Assembly (NCBI RefSeq): GCF_024505055.1
Contig: NZ_JANIBL010000006.1
Span: 1-64,000 of the forward strand
DNA length: 64,000 nt
Source: Methylomonas rosea
Lineage (GTDB): Bacteria > Pseudomonadota > Gammaproteobacteria > Methylococcales > Methylomonadaceae
Direction: 5' to 3'
Under the pieces are notes generated by a model. It was not told the DNA's origin. It ran no database searches and saw only the letters and a list, made by a program, of their open reading frames with translations. The stretch's first letter is position 1, and each line of letters starts with the position of its first letter. The position numbers and the translations under genes were made by a program. Of the stretch, positions 30,124 to 38,865 are shown one piece after another.

Positions 30124-30663
30124 ATGAACGACAAAACCATCGATCTCGAGCAAGTCAGAGCAGCTTATACCGCTCTGCCGCAAACATTTTCCTCCGCGCT
30201 AATGGCCACGGTCAGCGCATCCGGCGAGCCCGAAGCCAGTTACGCCGCCTATGTGCGGCACGACGGCCAATATTACGTCTACATCAGCGAACTATCGGCT
30301 CACACCCAAAACCTGTTGAACAACGGCCGGGTTTGTCTGTTGTTCGTCGAAGACGAGGATAAGGCCGCGCATTTGTTCGCCCGGCAACGGGTTACCTATC
30401 ACTGCTCGGCCGGCGAAATCGACCGCGATACCGACGCTTTCGCATACATCATGGGCTTATTCGAGGAAAAATTCGGCACATTCATGAAACAGTTACAAAA
30501 AATGCAGGACTTTCATCTATTCCGTATCCGTCCGCAACGCGGCAGTTTCGTGCAAGGTTTTGCCAAGGCATTTTCGATTGAAGGCGACGATTTAACGCAA
30601 ATCCGCCACGTCAACGATGTCGGCCATAAGGCGCGTAAAACCACGGCTGACGCGCCCGCTTAA
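30124..30663 (+). CDS. HugZ/HutZ-like heme utilization protein
   Basis: 179 aa, split-barrel flavin/heme-binding fold (pyridoxamine-phosphate-oxidase-like). Features include SSALMATVSASGEPEASYAAYV, the VCLLFVEDEDKAAHLFARQRVTY strand-turn-strand and a C-terminal GFAKAFSI, followed by RHVNDVGHK. HutZ/HugZ proteins bind heme and take part in releasing its iron. It lies between hmuS and hmuT, as in Vibrio and relatives. The C-terminal His region is the likely heme contact. Confidence 0.87.
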   Translation: MNDKTIDLEQVRAAYTALPQTFSSALMATVSASGEPEASYAAYVRHDGQYYVYISELSAHTQNLLNNGRVCLLFVEDEDKAAHLFARQRVTYHCSAGEIDRDTDAFAYIMGLFEEKFGTFMKQLQKMQDFHLFRIRPQRGSFVQGFAKAFSIEGDDLTQIRHVNDVGHKARKTTADAPA

Positions 30664-30856
30664 TTGCAAACCGAGGTAGCGCGTTTAGGCAAGACATTCG
30701 GTAAGTTCTATTTTGGCTTTTGCGACGGCCTCCCGAAGGAAAAAGAGTTTTTTAATTTTTAGAGTTCCTCTAAAGCCCAAACCTACACCCACTGCCGAAT
30801 ATTTCCAGCGCCTCCGAACAATTTAAAAATCATTTAAACCTTCACAAAAAGCCCTT

Positions 30857-31735
30857 ATGAAAAAGACTCGCCCCCTGCTTTACCGGCTCGCAGCCATCGT
30901 CTGGCTGTGCTTGGACGCACCTGCGACCATCGCGGACAGCCCAAAGCGCATCGTCTCGGTGGGAGGTGCGTTGACGGAAATTATTTACGCCTTGCACGGT
31001 GAAGACAATCTGGCTGGGGTCGATACCACCAGCTTGTGGCCGGAAGCGGCCAAAGCCCTGCCGCAAGTCGGTTACATGCGCAGCCTTTCGGCGGAAGGTA
31101 TTTTGTCTTTAGCGCCCGATCTAGTACTGGTCAGTGCGCACGCGGGACCGCCTTCAGTACTGGAGCAGATCCGCTCCGCCGGCGTGCCGGTGCAAACCCT
31201 GGCCGAAGACTATGCCGAACAAAGCGTGCTTAACAAAGTATCGACCATTGCCGCTCTACTCGGCAAACCGGATGCCGGCGACACCTTGGCGGCGCAAATC
31301 CACGCCGACTTCAACCGCTTGGCGCAATTGCGCAGCCAATTTTCCCGGCACCCCAGCGTGATGTTTTTCATGGCCGTCTCGCACGGCGCGCCCTTGGTAT
31401 CCGGTCGCGAAACCGCAGCGGACGCGATGATTCAATTGGCCGGCGGTGTCAATGCAATCGGCGATTATGCCGGCAACAAACCTATCGGCAGCGAAGCCAT
31501 CATCGCCGCCGCACCGGAGCTGATACTGCTGACCGAACTCACCCTTAACGCAGTGGGCGGCCTGGACAAATTTTACCAACTGCCGGGGATTGCCCATACC
31601 CCGGCAGGCCTGAACCGGCGAGTAATCGTGATGGACACGCTGGCGCTTCTGAGCTTTGGGCCGCGTAGCGGTCGAACCGCGCTGGAACTGGCCGAACGCT
31701 TGCAAAATCCGGCCAATATCGCCACTGCACCTTGA
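30857..31735 (+). CDS. hmuT: Heme ABC transporter substrate-binding protein HmuT
   Basis: 292 aa. Signal peptide of about 26 residues (hydrophobic LAAIVWLCLDAPATIA), then the two-lobed helical-hinge binding fold with PKRIVSVGGALTEIIYAL and SLAPDLVLVSAHAGPPSVLEQI. It takes heme in the periplasm to HmuUV. First of three closely packed genes (gap to hmuU is 7 nt). A 190-nt gap upstream, with AT-rich sequence and a short hairpin at 30758-30774, may hold a separate promoter. Confidence 0.92.
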   Translation: MKKTRPLLYRLAAIVWLCLDAPATIADSPKRIVSVGGALTEIIYALHGEDNLAGVDTTSLWPEAAKALPQVGYMRSLSAEGILSLAPDLVLVSAHAGPPSVLEQIRSAGVPVQTLAEDYAEQSVLNKVSTIAALLGKPDAGDTLAAQIHADFNRLAQLRSQFSRHPSVMFFMAVSHGAPLVSGRETAADAMIQLAGGVNAIGDYAGNKPIGSEAIIAAAPELILLTELTLNAVGGLDKFYQLPGIAHTPAGLNRRVIVMDTLALLSFGPRSGRTALELAERLQNPANIATAP

Positions 31736-31742
31736 GCTGAAC

Positions 31743-32843
31743 ATGACGACAAGTTCGATCTACTTATCCAAATCGGCCATGGAGCAGCGGCTTAATGCGT
31801 TTGAACGGCGGCGCGCGGCGGTATTAGTCGGCTTAGGCGTATTACTGATCCTGATCAGCCTACTCTCTTTGGTGGGCGGCGCCGTGGCCATTTCGCCAGG
31901 CCAAGCCGGGGCGATTTTGGCCAAACTACTCGGCATAGACCTACCCTGGACTTATGCCAACGAACAACGGGCGGTACTGTTGTCGATACGCGCGCCGCGC
32001 TTGCTGATGGGCTTATTAGTGGGCGCGGCGCTGGCGGTATCCGGCGCGGCGATGCAGGGTTTGTTTCGCAATCCGCTGGCCGACCCGGCCTTGATCGGCA
32101 TTTCCAGCGGCGCGGCGCTGGCGGCGGTGGCTGTCATTGTTCTACAAACCAGCTTATTCGCCATTCCGAGTCAATTGCTGGGCCGCTATCTACTGCCGAT
32201 CGCGGCGATAGCCGGTGGCTTTGCGGTCAGTTGGCTGGTGTACCGCATCGCCAGCGGCAATGACCGTGTCGATGTCGGCTCCTTGTTGCTGGCCGGTATC
32301 GCCATCAACGCCTTGGCCGGTTCCGCCACCGGCTTGCTGGTCTATGTTGCCAACGACGATCAATTGCGCACCCTGACTTTCTGGAGCATGGGCAGCCTCA
32401 ACGGCATCGCTTGGGCCGACATGGCATTGGCTGCACCGTTTCTCCTGGTGAATCTGCTGTTGCTGCCGCTGCTGGCCGACGCGATGAACGCCTTGTTGCT
32501 GGGCGAGGCGGAAGCCGGCCATCTGGGCTTTCCGGTGGAACGAGTGAAAACCGCGGTCATCGCGCTGGTGGCACTCGGCGTGGGCGCGGCAGTGGCTTTG
32601 ACCGGGGTGATTGGTTTCGTGGGCTTGGTGGTATCGCATTTGTTGCGATTGGCGCTCGGTCCGGATCATCGCTGGCTATTGCCCGGCTCCGCTTTACTCG
32701 GCGCCTTGCTATTGCTGTGCGCGGATTATCTGGCTCGCACTCTGGCCGCGCCAGCCGAAGTGCCTATCGGCATTATCACCGGGGTACTGGGCAGCCCGTT
32801 CTTCTTATGGCTGCTGTTTCGGCAGAAAATCATGGGGCATTGA
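31743..32843 (+). CDS. hmuU: Heme ABC transporter permease HmuU
   Basis: 366 aa from the ATG at 31743. BtuC/FecCD-type permease with about nine or ten membrane segments; family motifs RAPRLLMGLLVGAALAVSGAAMQGLFRNPLADP and VVSHLLRLALGPDHR are clear (the first split here for length: RAPRLLMGLL, then GAAMQGLFRNPLADP). It is the inner-membrane channel for heme. hmuV begins two bases after its stop. Confidence 0.93.
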   Translation: MTTSSIYLSKSAMEQRLNAFERRRAAVLVGLGVLLILISLLSLVGGAVAISPGQAGAILAKLLGIDLPWTYANEQRAVLLSIRAPRLLMGLLVGAALAVSGAAMQGLFRNPLADPALIGISSGAALAAVAVIVLQTSLFAIPSQLLGRYLLPIAAIAGGFAVSWLVYRIASGNDRVDVGSLLLAGIAINALAGSATGLLVYVANDDQLRTLTFWSMGSLNGIAWADMALAAPFLLVNLLLLPLLADAMNALLLGEAEAGHLGFPVERVKTAVIALVALGVGAAVALTGVIGFVGLVVSHLLRLALGPDHRWLLPGSALLGALLLLCADYLARTLAAPAEVPIGIITGVLGSPFFLWLLFRQKIMGH

Positions 32844-32845
32844 CG

Positions 32846-33670
32846 ATGCTGACGGCCACAAACACTTCGGTGCGTATTGGTGCAAAAATCCTGCTGAACA
32901 GTGTGTCGCTGGATTTACATCCCGGCGAAGTCCTGGCGGTTATCGGCCCCAACGGTGCCGGCAAATCGACACTACTACGCACCCTGAGCGGCGAACTGAG
33001 CGCTCAGAGCGGCAAGCTATTGATGAACGGTCGCCCCTTGGCCGCTTGGCCCTCCCAAGAAGCCGCCAAAATGCGCGGCGTATTGCCGCAAGCATCGGCG
33101 CTGGCGTTTCGTTTTTGCGTGATGGAAGTGGTCATGATGGGCCGCAGCCCCCATCGGCAAAGCCGCAGCCATGCCGACAACATCGCCATTGTCCGGCAAG
33201 CACTGGCCTTGACCGACACTACGCATCTCGCCGAGCGCATCTACACCACGCTGTCCGGCGGCGAGCGCCAGCGCGTGCAACTGGCCAGGGTGCTGGCGCA
33301 AATCTGGGAACCGTGCGATCCATTGCATCGTTACTTGCTGCTGGATGAGCCTACTTCGGCGCTGGACCTTGCGCATCAGCACGCGGTATTGGCGATTGCC
33401 CGGCGCTTCGCCGACACCAGTGCCGCCGGCGTTCTGGCGATCCTGCACGATCTAAATCTCGCTGCTTTGTATGCCGACCGCATCGCCGTATTACACCGAG
33501 GCCGATTGATTACCGTCGGTACTCCAGGCCAGGTTTTAAACAGCGAATTGATACGGCAAATTTTCAATTACCCGGTGACGGTCGGCACTCATCCTTTGTA
33601 TCCGGATCGGCCATTGACAATTCCGCACCTGATGCGGACCGCTGACACGGCAAAGTGGGAGACGAATTGA
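32846..33670 (+). CDS. hmuV: Heme ABC transporter ATP-binding protein HmuV
   Basis: 274 aa from the ATG at 32846; a longer frame upstream lies within hmuU. Walker A GPNGAGKST (about residues 35-43), signature LSGGERQRVQLARVLAQ, Walker B YLLLDEPTSALD and the switch His in LAILHDLNLAAL. It powers heme import with HmuU. Last gene of the heme locus; a region of relics and hairpins follows. Confidence 0.94.
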   Translation: MLTATNTSVRIGAKILLNSVSLDLHPGEVLAVIGPNGAGKSTLLRTLSGELSAQSGKLLMNGRPLAAWPSQEAAKMRGVLPQASALAFRFCVMEVVMMGRSPHRQSRSHADNIAIVRQALALTDTTHLAERIYTTLSGGERQRVQLARVLAQIWEPCDPLHRYLLLDEPTSALDLAHQHAVLAIARRFADTSAAGVLAILHDLNLAALYADRIAVLHRGRLITVGTPGQVLNSELIRQIFNYPVTVGTHPLYPDRPLTIPHLMRTADTAKWETN

Positions 33671-34400
33671 ACGGCAAACAGTACGGCTATAGCTTAAGAG
33701 ATTAGTCGAATAAATTCGACACTACGCCCGAATAACACGATCCAGAAGAACGATGATTTGGCGGCACTATGACGATTGTAGTGATCACTCGGTGCGCTAC
33801 ACCAGCAAGGCTGGTGTAGCGATTCCGGTCACATTCGAACTATTACGCAAGCCCTTGCAGTGTTGCGAGATGCAAAGCGAGCCGTTCGGTTTCAAGCCAT
33901 GCATATTCCAAATCAAACAGCGCAGCTTCGACGTTGCGGAAAAGCCTGGCCATATCGAGACGGCTTGCGCCGAGCGGCCCGGCATCGAAGGGATTTATAT
34001 GAAAATCTCCCCTCTTTCCGTGGGTCCACGAGCCCAGCCCTAGCCTACCGTGCACAGACTAATCCATGACTTTTGCCGACCTACCGTTGAAATTGAGTTG
34101 ACAAAAAGCAGCGTTTTTTTTAAAGTCCACTCAGCCTTCGTGCAGAAGGCTTGACGCCAGCCATGTCTCCTGACTAGCCAGCCTTCACGGTGCTAATCAA
34201 TTCATCCGGGAGACCTTGTGTCAAAATCATATTTCATCCGCTATATTCTCAATTCAAGCTGTTTCGCCGCGTCAGATAACGGTTTTAGGCAGCCTGAAAC
34301 CGCAAATCTCATCAAACCGCTAATTTTTAGCTCGGCATTAATCTTAGCAGCCCAACGAAACGCGTCGCTGTCAAACATCGAAACCCGATAGGCGGAACGC
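33671..34400. other. 730-nt junction between heme locus and microcin-like cluster
   Basis: No convincing gene. It holds a 16-base palindrome (33705-33720), a perfect 12-bp hairpin (33795-33821) and, on the minus strand at 33843-34055, a 70-codon frame with a protein-like reading (for example INPFDAGPLGASRLDMARL) starting only at a GTG with a TAG two codons before it. The stretch 34080-34400 is AT-richer and should carry the promoter of the next operon, but I could not fix it; a TATATT lies at about 34240. Confidence 0.45.
33795..33821. repeat. Perfect 12-bp hairpin
   Basis: CGCTACACCAGC, loop AAG, then the exact complement. It lies about 125 nt after hmuV and directly past the end of the minus-strand relic frame, so it may be a terminator for either side, although neither strand shows a T run next to it. 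Confidence 0.65.
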
Positions 34401-35678
34401 ATGTTTTCGACGAATCTTTATCGCGCCGAAGCCGTGGCGGCTCAGGTCGGGCGCTTGGAAGGCGACATCCTGTTGGCGAGATCTTGGTCGTCGTGGCTTG
34501 TATTCGGGATTGTGTTATCTCTTGTCGCAATCACCGTCCTGTTTATCAGCCTTGCGTCCTATACCAAACGAACCAACGCCACCGGTATGCTGGTTCCGAA
34601 CGGCGGTGCTATCGTTATCGCCACACCCTCGCCTGGGCTTATCTCGGCTGTTCATGTTGAAGAAGGCCAAACGGTTCAGGCGGGAGACACGCTATTTACG
34701 TTAAGAGACGAACGCCACCTTTCTTCATTCACCAGTCAGTCGGACGCAAGCGGCAGCCGATTTGCCGATCAGCTTGAAGCGGCACTGCGCGCGGAAGAAG
34801 AGGCGAATCTCAGAGAAAAGCAGCAATTAAGCACCCTACTGGACAAAAACAATTCAGCGCTATCCAGGCAGTTGGCCGCGATAAAAGTATCGATTTCCGA
34901 CGCCAGACAGCAAATAAACCAGCATCACGAAAGATTGACTTTGGCGGAGCAGCGGCTAAATAAACACCGCAGCTTGGCGACATCCGGCTTTATTGCAAAA
35001 GACAAATTGGATGAGGAGTTGGATAACCTGGCGCTATTACGTACCCAGGCAGCGGATCTTAAACGGGATTACGACGAATTGGAGCGTAAAAAACTGGAGC
35101 TGGAAGACGAAAAACGCATCGCGCCGGACAAAACCCAAATCAGCATCGCCAATATCGATCAGGACTTAAGCGTACTTCGCCAAAAAATCCAGGAAGCACA
35201 CATTCAAAATCACCTGGCTATCGTCGCCCCGGTAGACGGCATTGTCACTGGCATTAACGCGCATCCCGGTCAAATTCCGGATAAAGAGGTTTTAGCCACC
35301 TTGCTTGGCGACGGCGCGGAACTGACCGCGCAATTGTACGTGACTACGCGCGGTATCGGCTTTGTCGAATCCGGCCAGAAAGTACGTTTGCGTTACCAAG
35401 CCTACCCCTATCAAAAGTTCGGCCAGTATTCCGGAACGGTCGCAAGCGTCTCGAAAAATCCGGTTTCATCGAAGACGTTACCGAATTTATTCGCCAATTC
35501 CCCGCCCGACGATTATTACCGCGTCACAGTAAAACTCGATTCGCAGTTTGCCTTGGTGTACGGCGAGTCGAAACGACTGGTATCCGGCATGATCGTGGAA
35601 GCGGACATCGAACAAGATACGCGGCACTTAATCGAATGGATTATCGAACCGCTCTACGGCTTAAGCAAATATAACTAG
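34401..35678 (+). CDS. HlyD-family periplasmic adaptor of a bacteriocin exporter (CvaA-like)
   Basis: 425 aa. One membrane anchor near residues 33-53 (VFGIVLSLVAITVLFISLA), the first biotinyl-lipoyl half (ATPSPGLISAVHVEEGQTVQAGDTLFTL), a long coiled-coil (about 110-260), the second lipoyl half (AIVAPVDGIVTGINAHPGQIP) and a beta-barrel. This adaptor bridges an inner-membrane ABC exporter and an outer-membrane TolC channel. The partner ABC exporter with C39 peptidase is at 41722; no TolC gene is present in the cluster. It opens the microcin-like cluster; the JmjC gene follows after 8 nt. Confidence 0.9.
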   Translation: MFSTNLYRAEAVAAQVGRLEGDILLARSWSSWLVFGIVLSLVAITVLFISLASYTKRTNATGMLVPNGGAIVIATPSPGLISAVHVEEGQTVQAGDTLFTLRDERHLSSFTSQSDASGSRFADQLEAALRAEEEANLREKQQLSTLLDKNNSALSRQLAAIKVSISDARQQINQHHERLTLAEQRLNKHRSLATSGFIAKDKLDEELDNLALLRTQAADLKRDYDELERKKLELEDEKRIAPDKTQISIANIDQDLSVLRQKIQEAHIQNHLAIVAPVDGIVTGINAHPGQIPDKEVLATLLGDGAELTAQLYVTTRGIGFVESGQKVRLRYQAYPYQKFGQYSGTVASVSKNPVSSKTLPNLFANSPPDDYYRVTVKLDSQFALVYGESKRLVSGMIVEADIEQDTRHLIEWIIEPLYGLSKYN

Positions 35679-35686
35679 GGACCACT

Positions 35687-36835
35687 ATGTCATTGATTCA
35701 ATTCGGCATCGATAGAACACAATTTTTTGACACACATTATCAAAGCCAATGGTGGCTGAAGCGCCAGGCGCTTTCCGAGAACCGTTTGAGCTGGAAGCAT
35801 ATCGACCACGCGCTTTATGCCATGGAAAACGCCAATACGCAGATTAAGTTATTTAAAGACGGACCGGTCGAACCGGGCCGCTATACCGAGCCTTATTGGG
35901 AACTGGGCGAACAACGCGCGCGAATCGTCAAAGACGTTTTGTACCGTTATTTAACGGACGGCGCAACCTTGGTATTAAACAAACTACAGCTCTACCTCCC
36001 GGAAATTAACGACTATTGCATGGACGTGGCGCAATTCGTCGGCGAAAAAACCAACGCCAACGCCTATGCGGCATTCGGCGGCGACGGTTCGTTTGGCAAA
36101 CATTGGGATACCCACGACGTATTCGCATTGCAATTGATCGGCCGGAAAAGGTGGCAGATTTACCAGCCCACGCACGAACTGCCGTTACCTCATCAAACAA
36201 GCTTGAATCACAAAGCCGAATGTCCCTCCGAACCGGTATTGGACACGGTTCTGGAAGCCGGCGATATGCTTTATATCCCAAGAGGGTGGTGGCACGAAGC
36301 CTTGCCGATCGACGGCGAGGAAACTTTTCATATTGCCATTGGTACGTTTCCGCCTAAATTATTGGATTACCTACTTTGGCTATGCGGCAATCGATTCCCG
36401 GATCAAGTTGAAAGCCGGGGTTCTATCAACCCTTATCTAAATACGGCTGACCTTATTGTAAGTTTTATCCCGCTATTACAAAGCACGCTAGCCGAACAGG
36501 AAAATCTCCATAATTTTTATGTCGCTTTTACGGAACAACAAAGAGTTAAATCGCGATTTAATATTGAACATTTGTCTCCGATCGGCGTACCGGATAATGT
36601 CAATATTCTCCAAAATAGAGTTCGAATAAACTCATTTCATCCAATATCAAACGATCAGAAAACGTTATTAGCAAACGGCTTCAAGATAAATCTCGACACC
36701 GAAAGCGCCAACTTTCTTGCCGACATCAGCTCCGCCGATAACTTACTGAACAATAAAGATGCCAACCAATTATCCGACAAGGAGAATCAATTATTGGAAC
36801 AATTATCGGCATTAGACCTTATCGAGCTTTTTTAG
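35687..36835 (+). CDS. JmjC-domain Fe(II)/2-oxoglutarate oxygenase
   Basis: 382 aa. The cupin_4/JmjC core has the iron ligands His139-x-Asp141 in GKHWDTHDVFALQLIG and the second His203 in LYIPRGWWHEAL; GRKRWQIY follows the first motif as in ribosomal oxygenases. Enzymes of this kind hydroxylate side chains of proteins (Arg, His, Asp, Asn). The length matches the ROX/YcfD proteins, including a C-terminal extension that becomes AT-rich. The place, eight nt after the exporter adaptor and 50 nt before a precursor peptide, suggests it modifies the exported peptides; the alternative is a ribosomal-protein hydroxylase that happens to be here. Confidence 0.85.
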   Translation: MSLIQFGIDRTQFFDTHYQSQWWLKRQALSENRLSWKHIDHALYAMENANTQIKLFKDGPVEPGRYTEPYWELGEQRARIVKDVLYRYLTDGATLVLNKLQLYLPEINDYCMDVAQFVGEKTNANAYAAFGGDGSFGKHWDTHDVFALQLIGRKRWQIYQPTHELPLPHQTSLNHKAECPSEPVLDTVLEAGDMLYIPRGWWHEALPIDGEETFHIAIGTFPPKLLDYLLWLCGNRFPDQVESRGSINPYLNTADLIVSFIPLLQSTLAEQENLHNFYVAFTEQQRVKSRFNIEHLSPIGVPDNVNILQNRVRINSFHPISNDQKTLLANGFKINLDTESANFLADISSADNLLNNKDANQLSDKENQLLEQLSALDLIELF

Positions 36836-36885
36836 ATAACTCGATAAAAAATAAATTTATAACATTTATTCAAGGATATAAATAT

Positions 36886-37131
36886 ATGCGTGAATTAACT
36901 ATTACGGAAATGGAGATTGTCAGCGGAGGGGTTGATTGGGATGAAGTCAGCGGTGGTTTAGCATTTGTAGGAACCGGCATCGCTCTAGTTGCAGCTGCAC
37001 CTGAAGTGGGCACTGTAGTAGTTGCGGCCGGGGCGGCGGCCGTAATTTTAGGTGGATTTGCCATAGGAGATGGCTTGGTTGAAGGTGGTGCTTTGAGTAG
37101 TGGTGGCGGCGAAGATGGCGATGGAAACTAA
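36886..37131 (+). CDS. Double-glycine precursor peptide 1 (microcin-like)
   Basis: 81 aa. Leader MRELTITEMEIVSGG is the classic double-glycine, bacteriocin-type signal cut by C39 peptidases. The 66-residue core is Cys-free, very rich in Gly, Ala and Val, with a hydrophobic helix-like middle (LAFVGTGIALVAAAPEVGT, then VVVAAGAAAVILGGFAIGDG), and ends in SSGGGEDGDGN. AAGGA precedes the ATG by nine bases. The composition resembles pore-forming class II microcins; the acidic tail could be a site of modification or metal binding. Confidence 0.82.
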   Translation: MRELTITEMEIVSGGVDWDEVSGGLAFVGTGIALVAAAPEVGTVVVAAGAAAVILGGFAIGDGLVEGGALSSGGGEDGDGN

Positions 37132-37180
37132 ATTATTATTCACTGCGATATTTATCAACTTAACATGACGATATTGCGAT

Positions 37181-37366
37181 ATGAACGAGACACAGACTTA
37201 TTTATTCGTTTTCGGCGTAATCCTTGTGATGATTACAACCATTATAGGAAAATCAGATTTTATTAAACCAAGCTCAGAAACAATAAGAAAGAGAGTACTT
37301 TGGATCAGCCTATCAATTATATATATAAACGCCTTGACTCAACTTACAATTAAACTTTTATCATGA
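37181..37366 (+). CDS. Two-span small membrane protein, immunity candidate
   Basis: 61 aa with two hydrophobic segments: YLFVFGVILVMITTIIG (about 7-23) and VLWISLSIIYINALTQLTI (about 39-57), joined by a basic polar loop. Lies between the two precursor genes, the usual place of a bacteriocin immunity protein. AT-rich, and the ribosome site before the ATG is weak (TTGCGATATG). No family recognised. Confidence 0.55.
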   Translation: MNETQTYLFVFGVILVMITTIIGKSDFIKPSSETIRKRVLWISLSIIYINALTQLTIKLLS

Positions 37367-37546
37367 ACTAATTAAACACCCATCATACAATCTACTAGTT
37401 TAAATTTTCTAACTTGCTTATTCGGCTGACTTTATTTGGCATAAATATAGGCACTGCGAATAAATATTGCGACCTGTATTGCAGATATTGAAGGCGGATG
37501 GACTGTAAAAAAAATCACAAACTAATCAATAACTAAGGAGATAGAA

Positions 37547-37840
37547 ATGCGTGAATTGACTATTACTGAAATGTCAGTTGTCGGCGGCGGCTTGTCAGAA
37601 GCCGATACAGTAGCAATCTCAGGCGCTTTAGGTGCAGGCGTAGGTATGGGCATGGCGCAATGGGCCGGGTTGACAACGGCACAGCAAATAGCCGCCGCCG
37701 GATATTTTGGCGTGGCCGCTTCGGCAGTAACCGCTGCCGGACTAGCGGGCTGGACAATTGGTGAGTATTTGAACCAACACACTCCGATTCAAAGTGTATT
37801 GAGTAGTTTGCTAGGAGGAGAGGACGGAGACGGCGGGTAA
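37547..37840 (+). CDS. Double-glycine precursor peptide 2 (microcin-like)
   Basis: 97 aa. Leader MRELTITEMSVVGGG, identical to precursor 1 for the first nine residues; cleavage after either the second or third Gly. The core of about 82 residues is Cys-free, Ala/Gly-rich and hydrophobic, with two Trp, and ends LLGGEDGDGG, almost the same tail as precursor 1. AAGGAG precedes the ATG by seven bases. Sharing of leader and tail but not of the middle points to common recognition of both ends by processing enzymes. Confidence 0.85.
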   Translation: MRELTITEMSVVGGGLSEADTVAISGALGAGVGMGMAQWAGLTTAQQIAAAGYFGVAASAVTAAGLAGWTIGEYLNQHTPIQSVLSSLLGGEDGDGG

Positions 37841-37914
37841 TAAATTTGATAAAGGATGACCAAAGAAAAACTTTCTTGCCGGTCAAATATTAACTTAATT
37901 TATAGGGACCCCTT

Positions 37915-38388
37915 ATGAAATATAACCCATTTTTGATTGCCGGCGCGTCGGCTTCCGCCCTGCTATCGACGCTTGCGGTATTGATATTCGTATTTCCAAA
38001 GACTACTGCGGATATCGCCTCTCATCTCGATGGCGAGGAGGCGATTGTATTGTATATAGCCTTATGTTTAATATTGCTAGCAGCATTTTTGTATTTTAAA
38101 ACAAACAAGCCTTATATCGAAAGGCTATTCACCGGAAGGCGGACTTCGGAATTCATAGGTCGGCGCAATATAACAACCTACCTAGTAGCAGGATTTATTT
38201 GTGCTGGAGCCTTTTCAGAATTCGTTAAACAAGACAAAGCGCTGCACGATAATATTGTTATGATCTCAGGGGTATTTTTATTATTGAGTATCATCGCTGC
38301 TATTTATCGGAGATTTTGGCCATCAAACAGACAGGCCTCGATGAAATATAAATTGAAAATGTTGGCAAAAAGCCTTAAGTCAGATTAG
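37915..38388 (+). CDS. Four-span membrane protein, immunity candidate
   Basis: 157 aa, hydrophobic segments near residues 6-28, 43-62, 88-106 and 116-134. The first half is clearly related to the 95-aa protein at 45647-45934: both begin MKY-P, share FP-T in the first loop, G-E-A before the second span, and KTNK--I-R--TGR after it. So this is a doubled or extended member of a two-span family. Next to precursor 2, it may protect the producer from the peptide. No known family recognised. Confidence 0.65.
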   Translation: MKYNPFLIAGASASALLSTLAVLIFVFPKTTADIASHLDGEEAIVLYIALCLILLAAFLYFKTNKPYIERLFTGRRTSEFIGRRNITTYLVAGFICAGAFSEFVKQDKALHDNIVMISGVFLLLSIIAAIYRRFWPSNRQASMKYKLKMLAKSLKSD

Positions 38389-38489
38389 CGAAGCGTAATC
38401 GTTCGAAATTGAGGCCTTTATTCCCAGGAAAACGCTTCGCTATTCGAAGCTACCAGGAATATACAATTTATCCTTTTAGGCTTATCGAA

Positions 38490-38669
38490 ATGATTTACTT
38501 AATTGTTAGCTTGTATTTTGCCGTGATGGCACTCTGTATTTCTTTGGAGATGCTGGTTAAAAATACATTAAGAAAGTCCGAAGACAAAATGAGCAGGATG
38601 CAGTTTTTGCTTCATGCGCTTAATTCCACTGCAATTTTATTAGTTGCTTGGTCTTGTTTCAAAAATTAA
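38490..38669 (+). CDS. Small membrane protein, 59 aa
   Basis: I start at the ATG at 38490 (weak AGG upstream); the frame is open from 38409 but the extra part looks non-coding. Two hydrophobic segments: IYLIVSLYFAVMALCISLEML and LLHALNSTAILLVAWSCF, separated by a basic loop. AT-rich like its neighbours. Possible second or third immunity-type protein; unrecognised. Confidence 0.45.
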   Translation: MIYLIVSLYFAVMALCISLEMLVKNTLRKSEDKMSRMQFLLHALNSTAILLVAWSCFKN

Positions 38670-38865
38670 ATTTCTTTTGTAGTTAAGTACGATTATAGAA
38701 ACGTAGTGGGACGAATTTTAATCTGTCATCCTGACAAACACTATTCAATTATTGGATCTGCCTTGTCTTGACGAAAAAACTAAATTTCCGTGAACTTTCC
38801 AAATTTAATGACTGCTTAAACTATTTATCCTGTTGTCTATTTATTCTTAGAAAGGAGTCTTGCCC

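Noticed and set aside
33753-34043. 96-codon plus-strand frame in the junction after hmuV
   Set aside because: No ribosome site, odd composition, and the opposite strand reads better; treated as non-coding.
34098-34130. TTGACA at about 34098 as the -35 of the peptide cluster
   Set aside because: No acceptable -10 at 16-18 bases; the run of T there may just be AT-rich filler.
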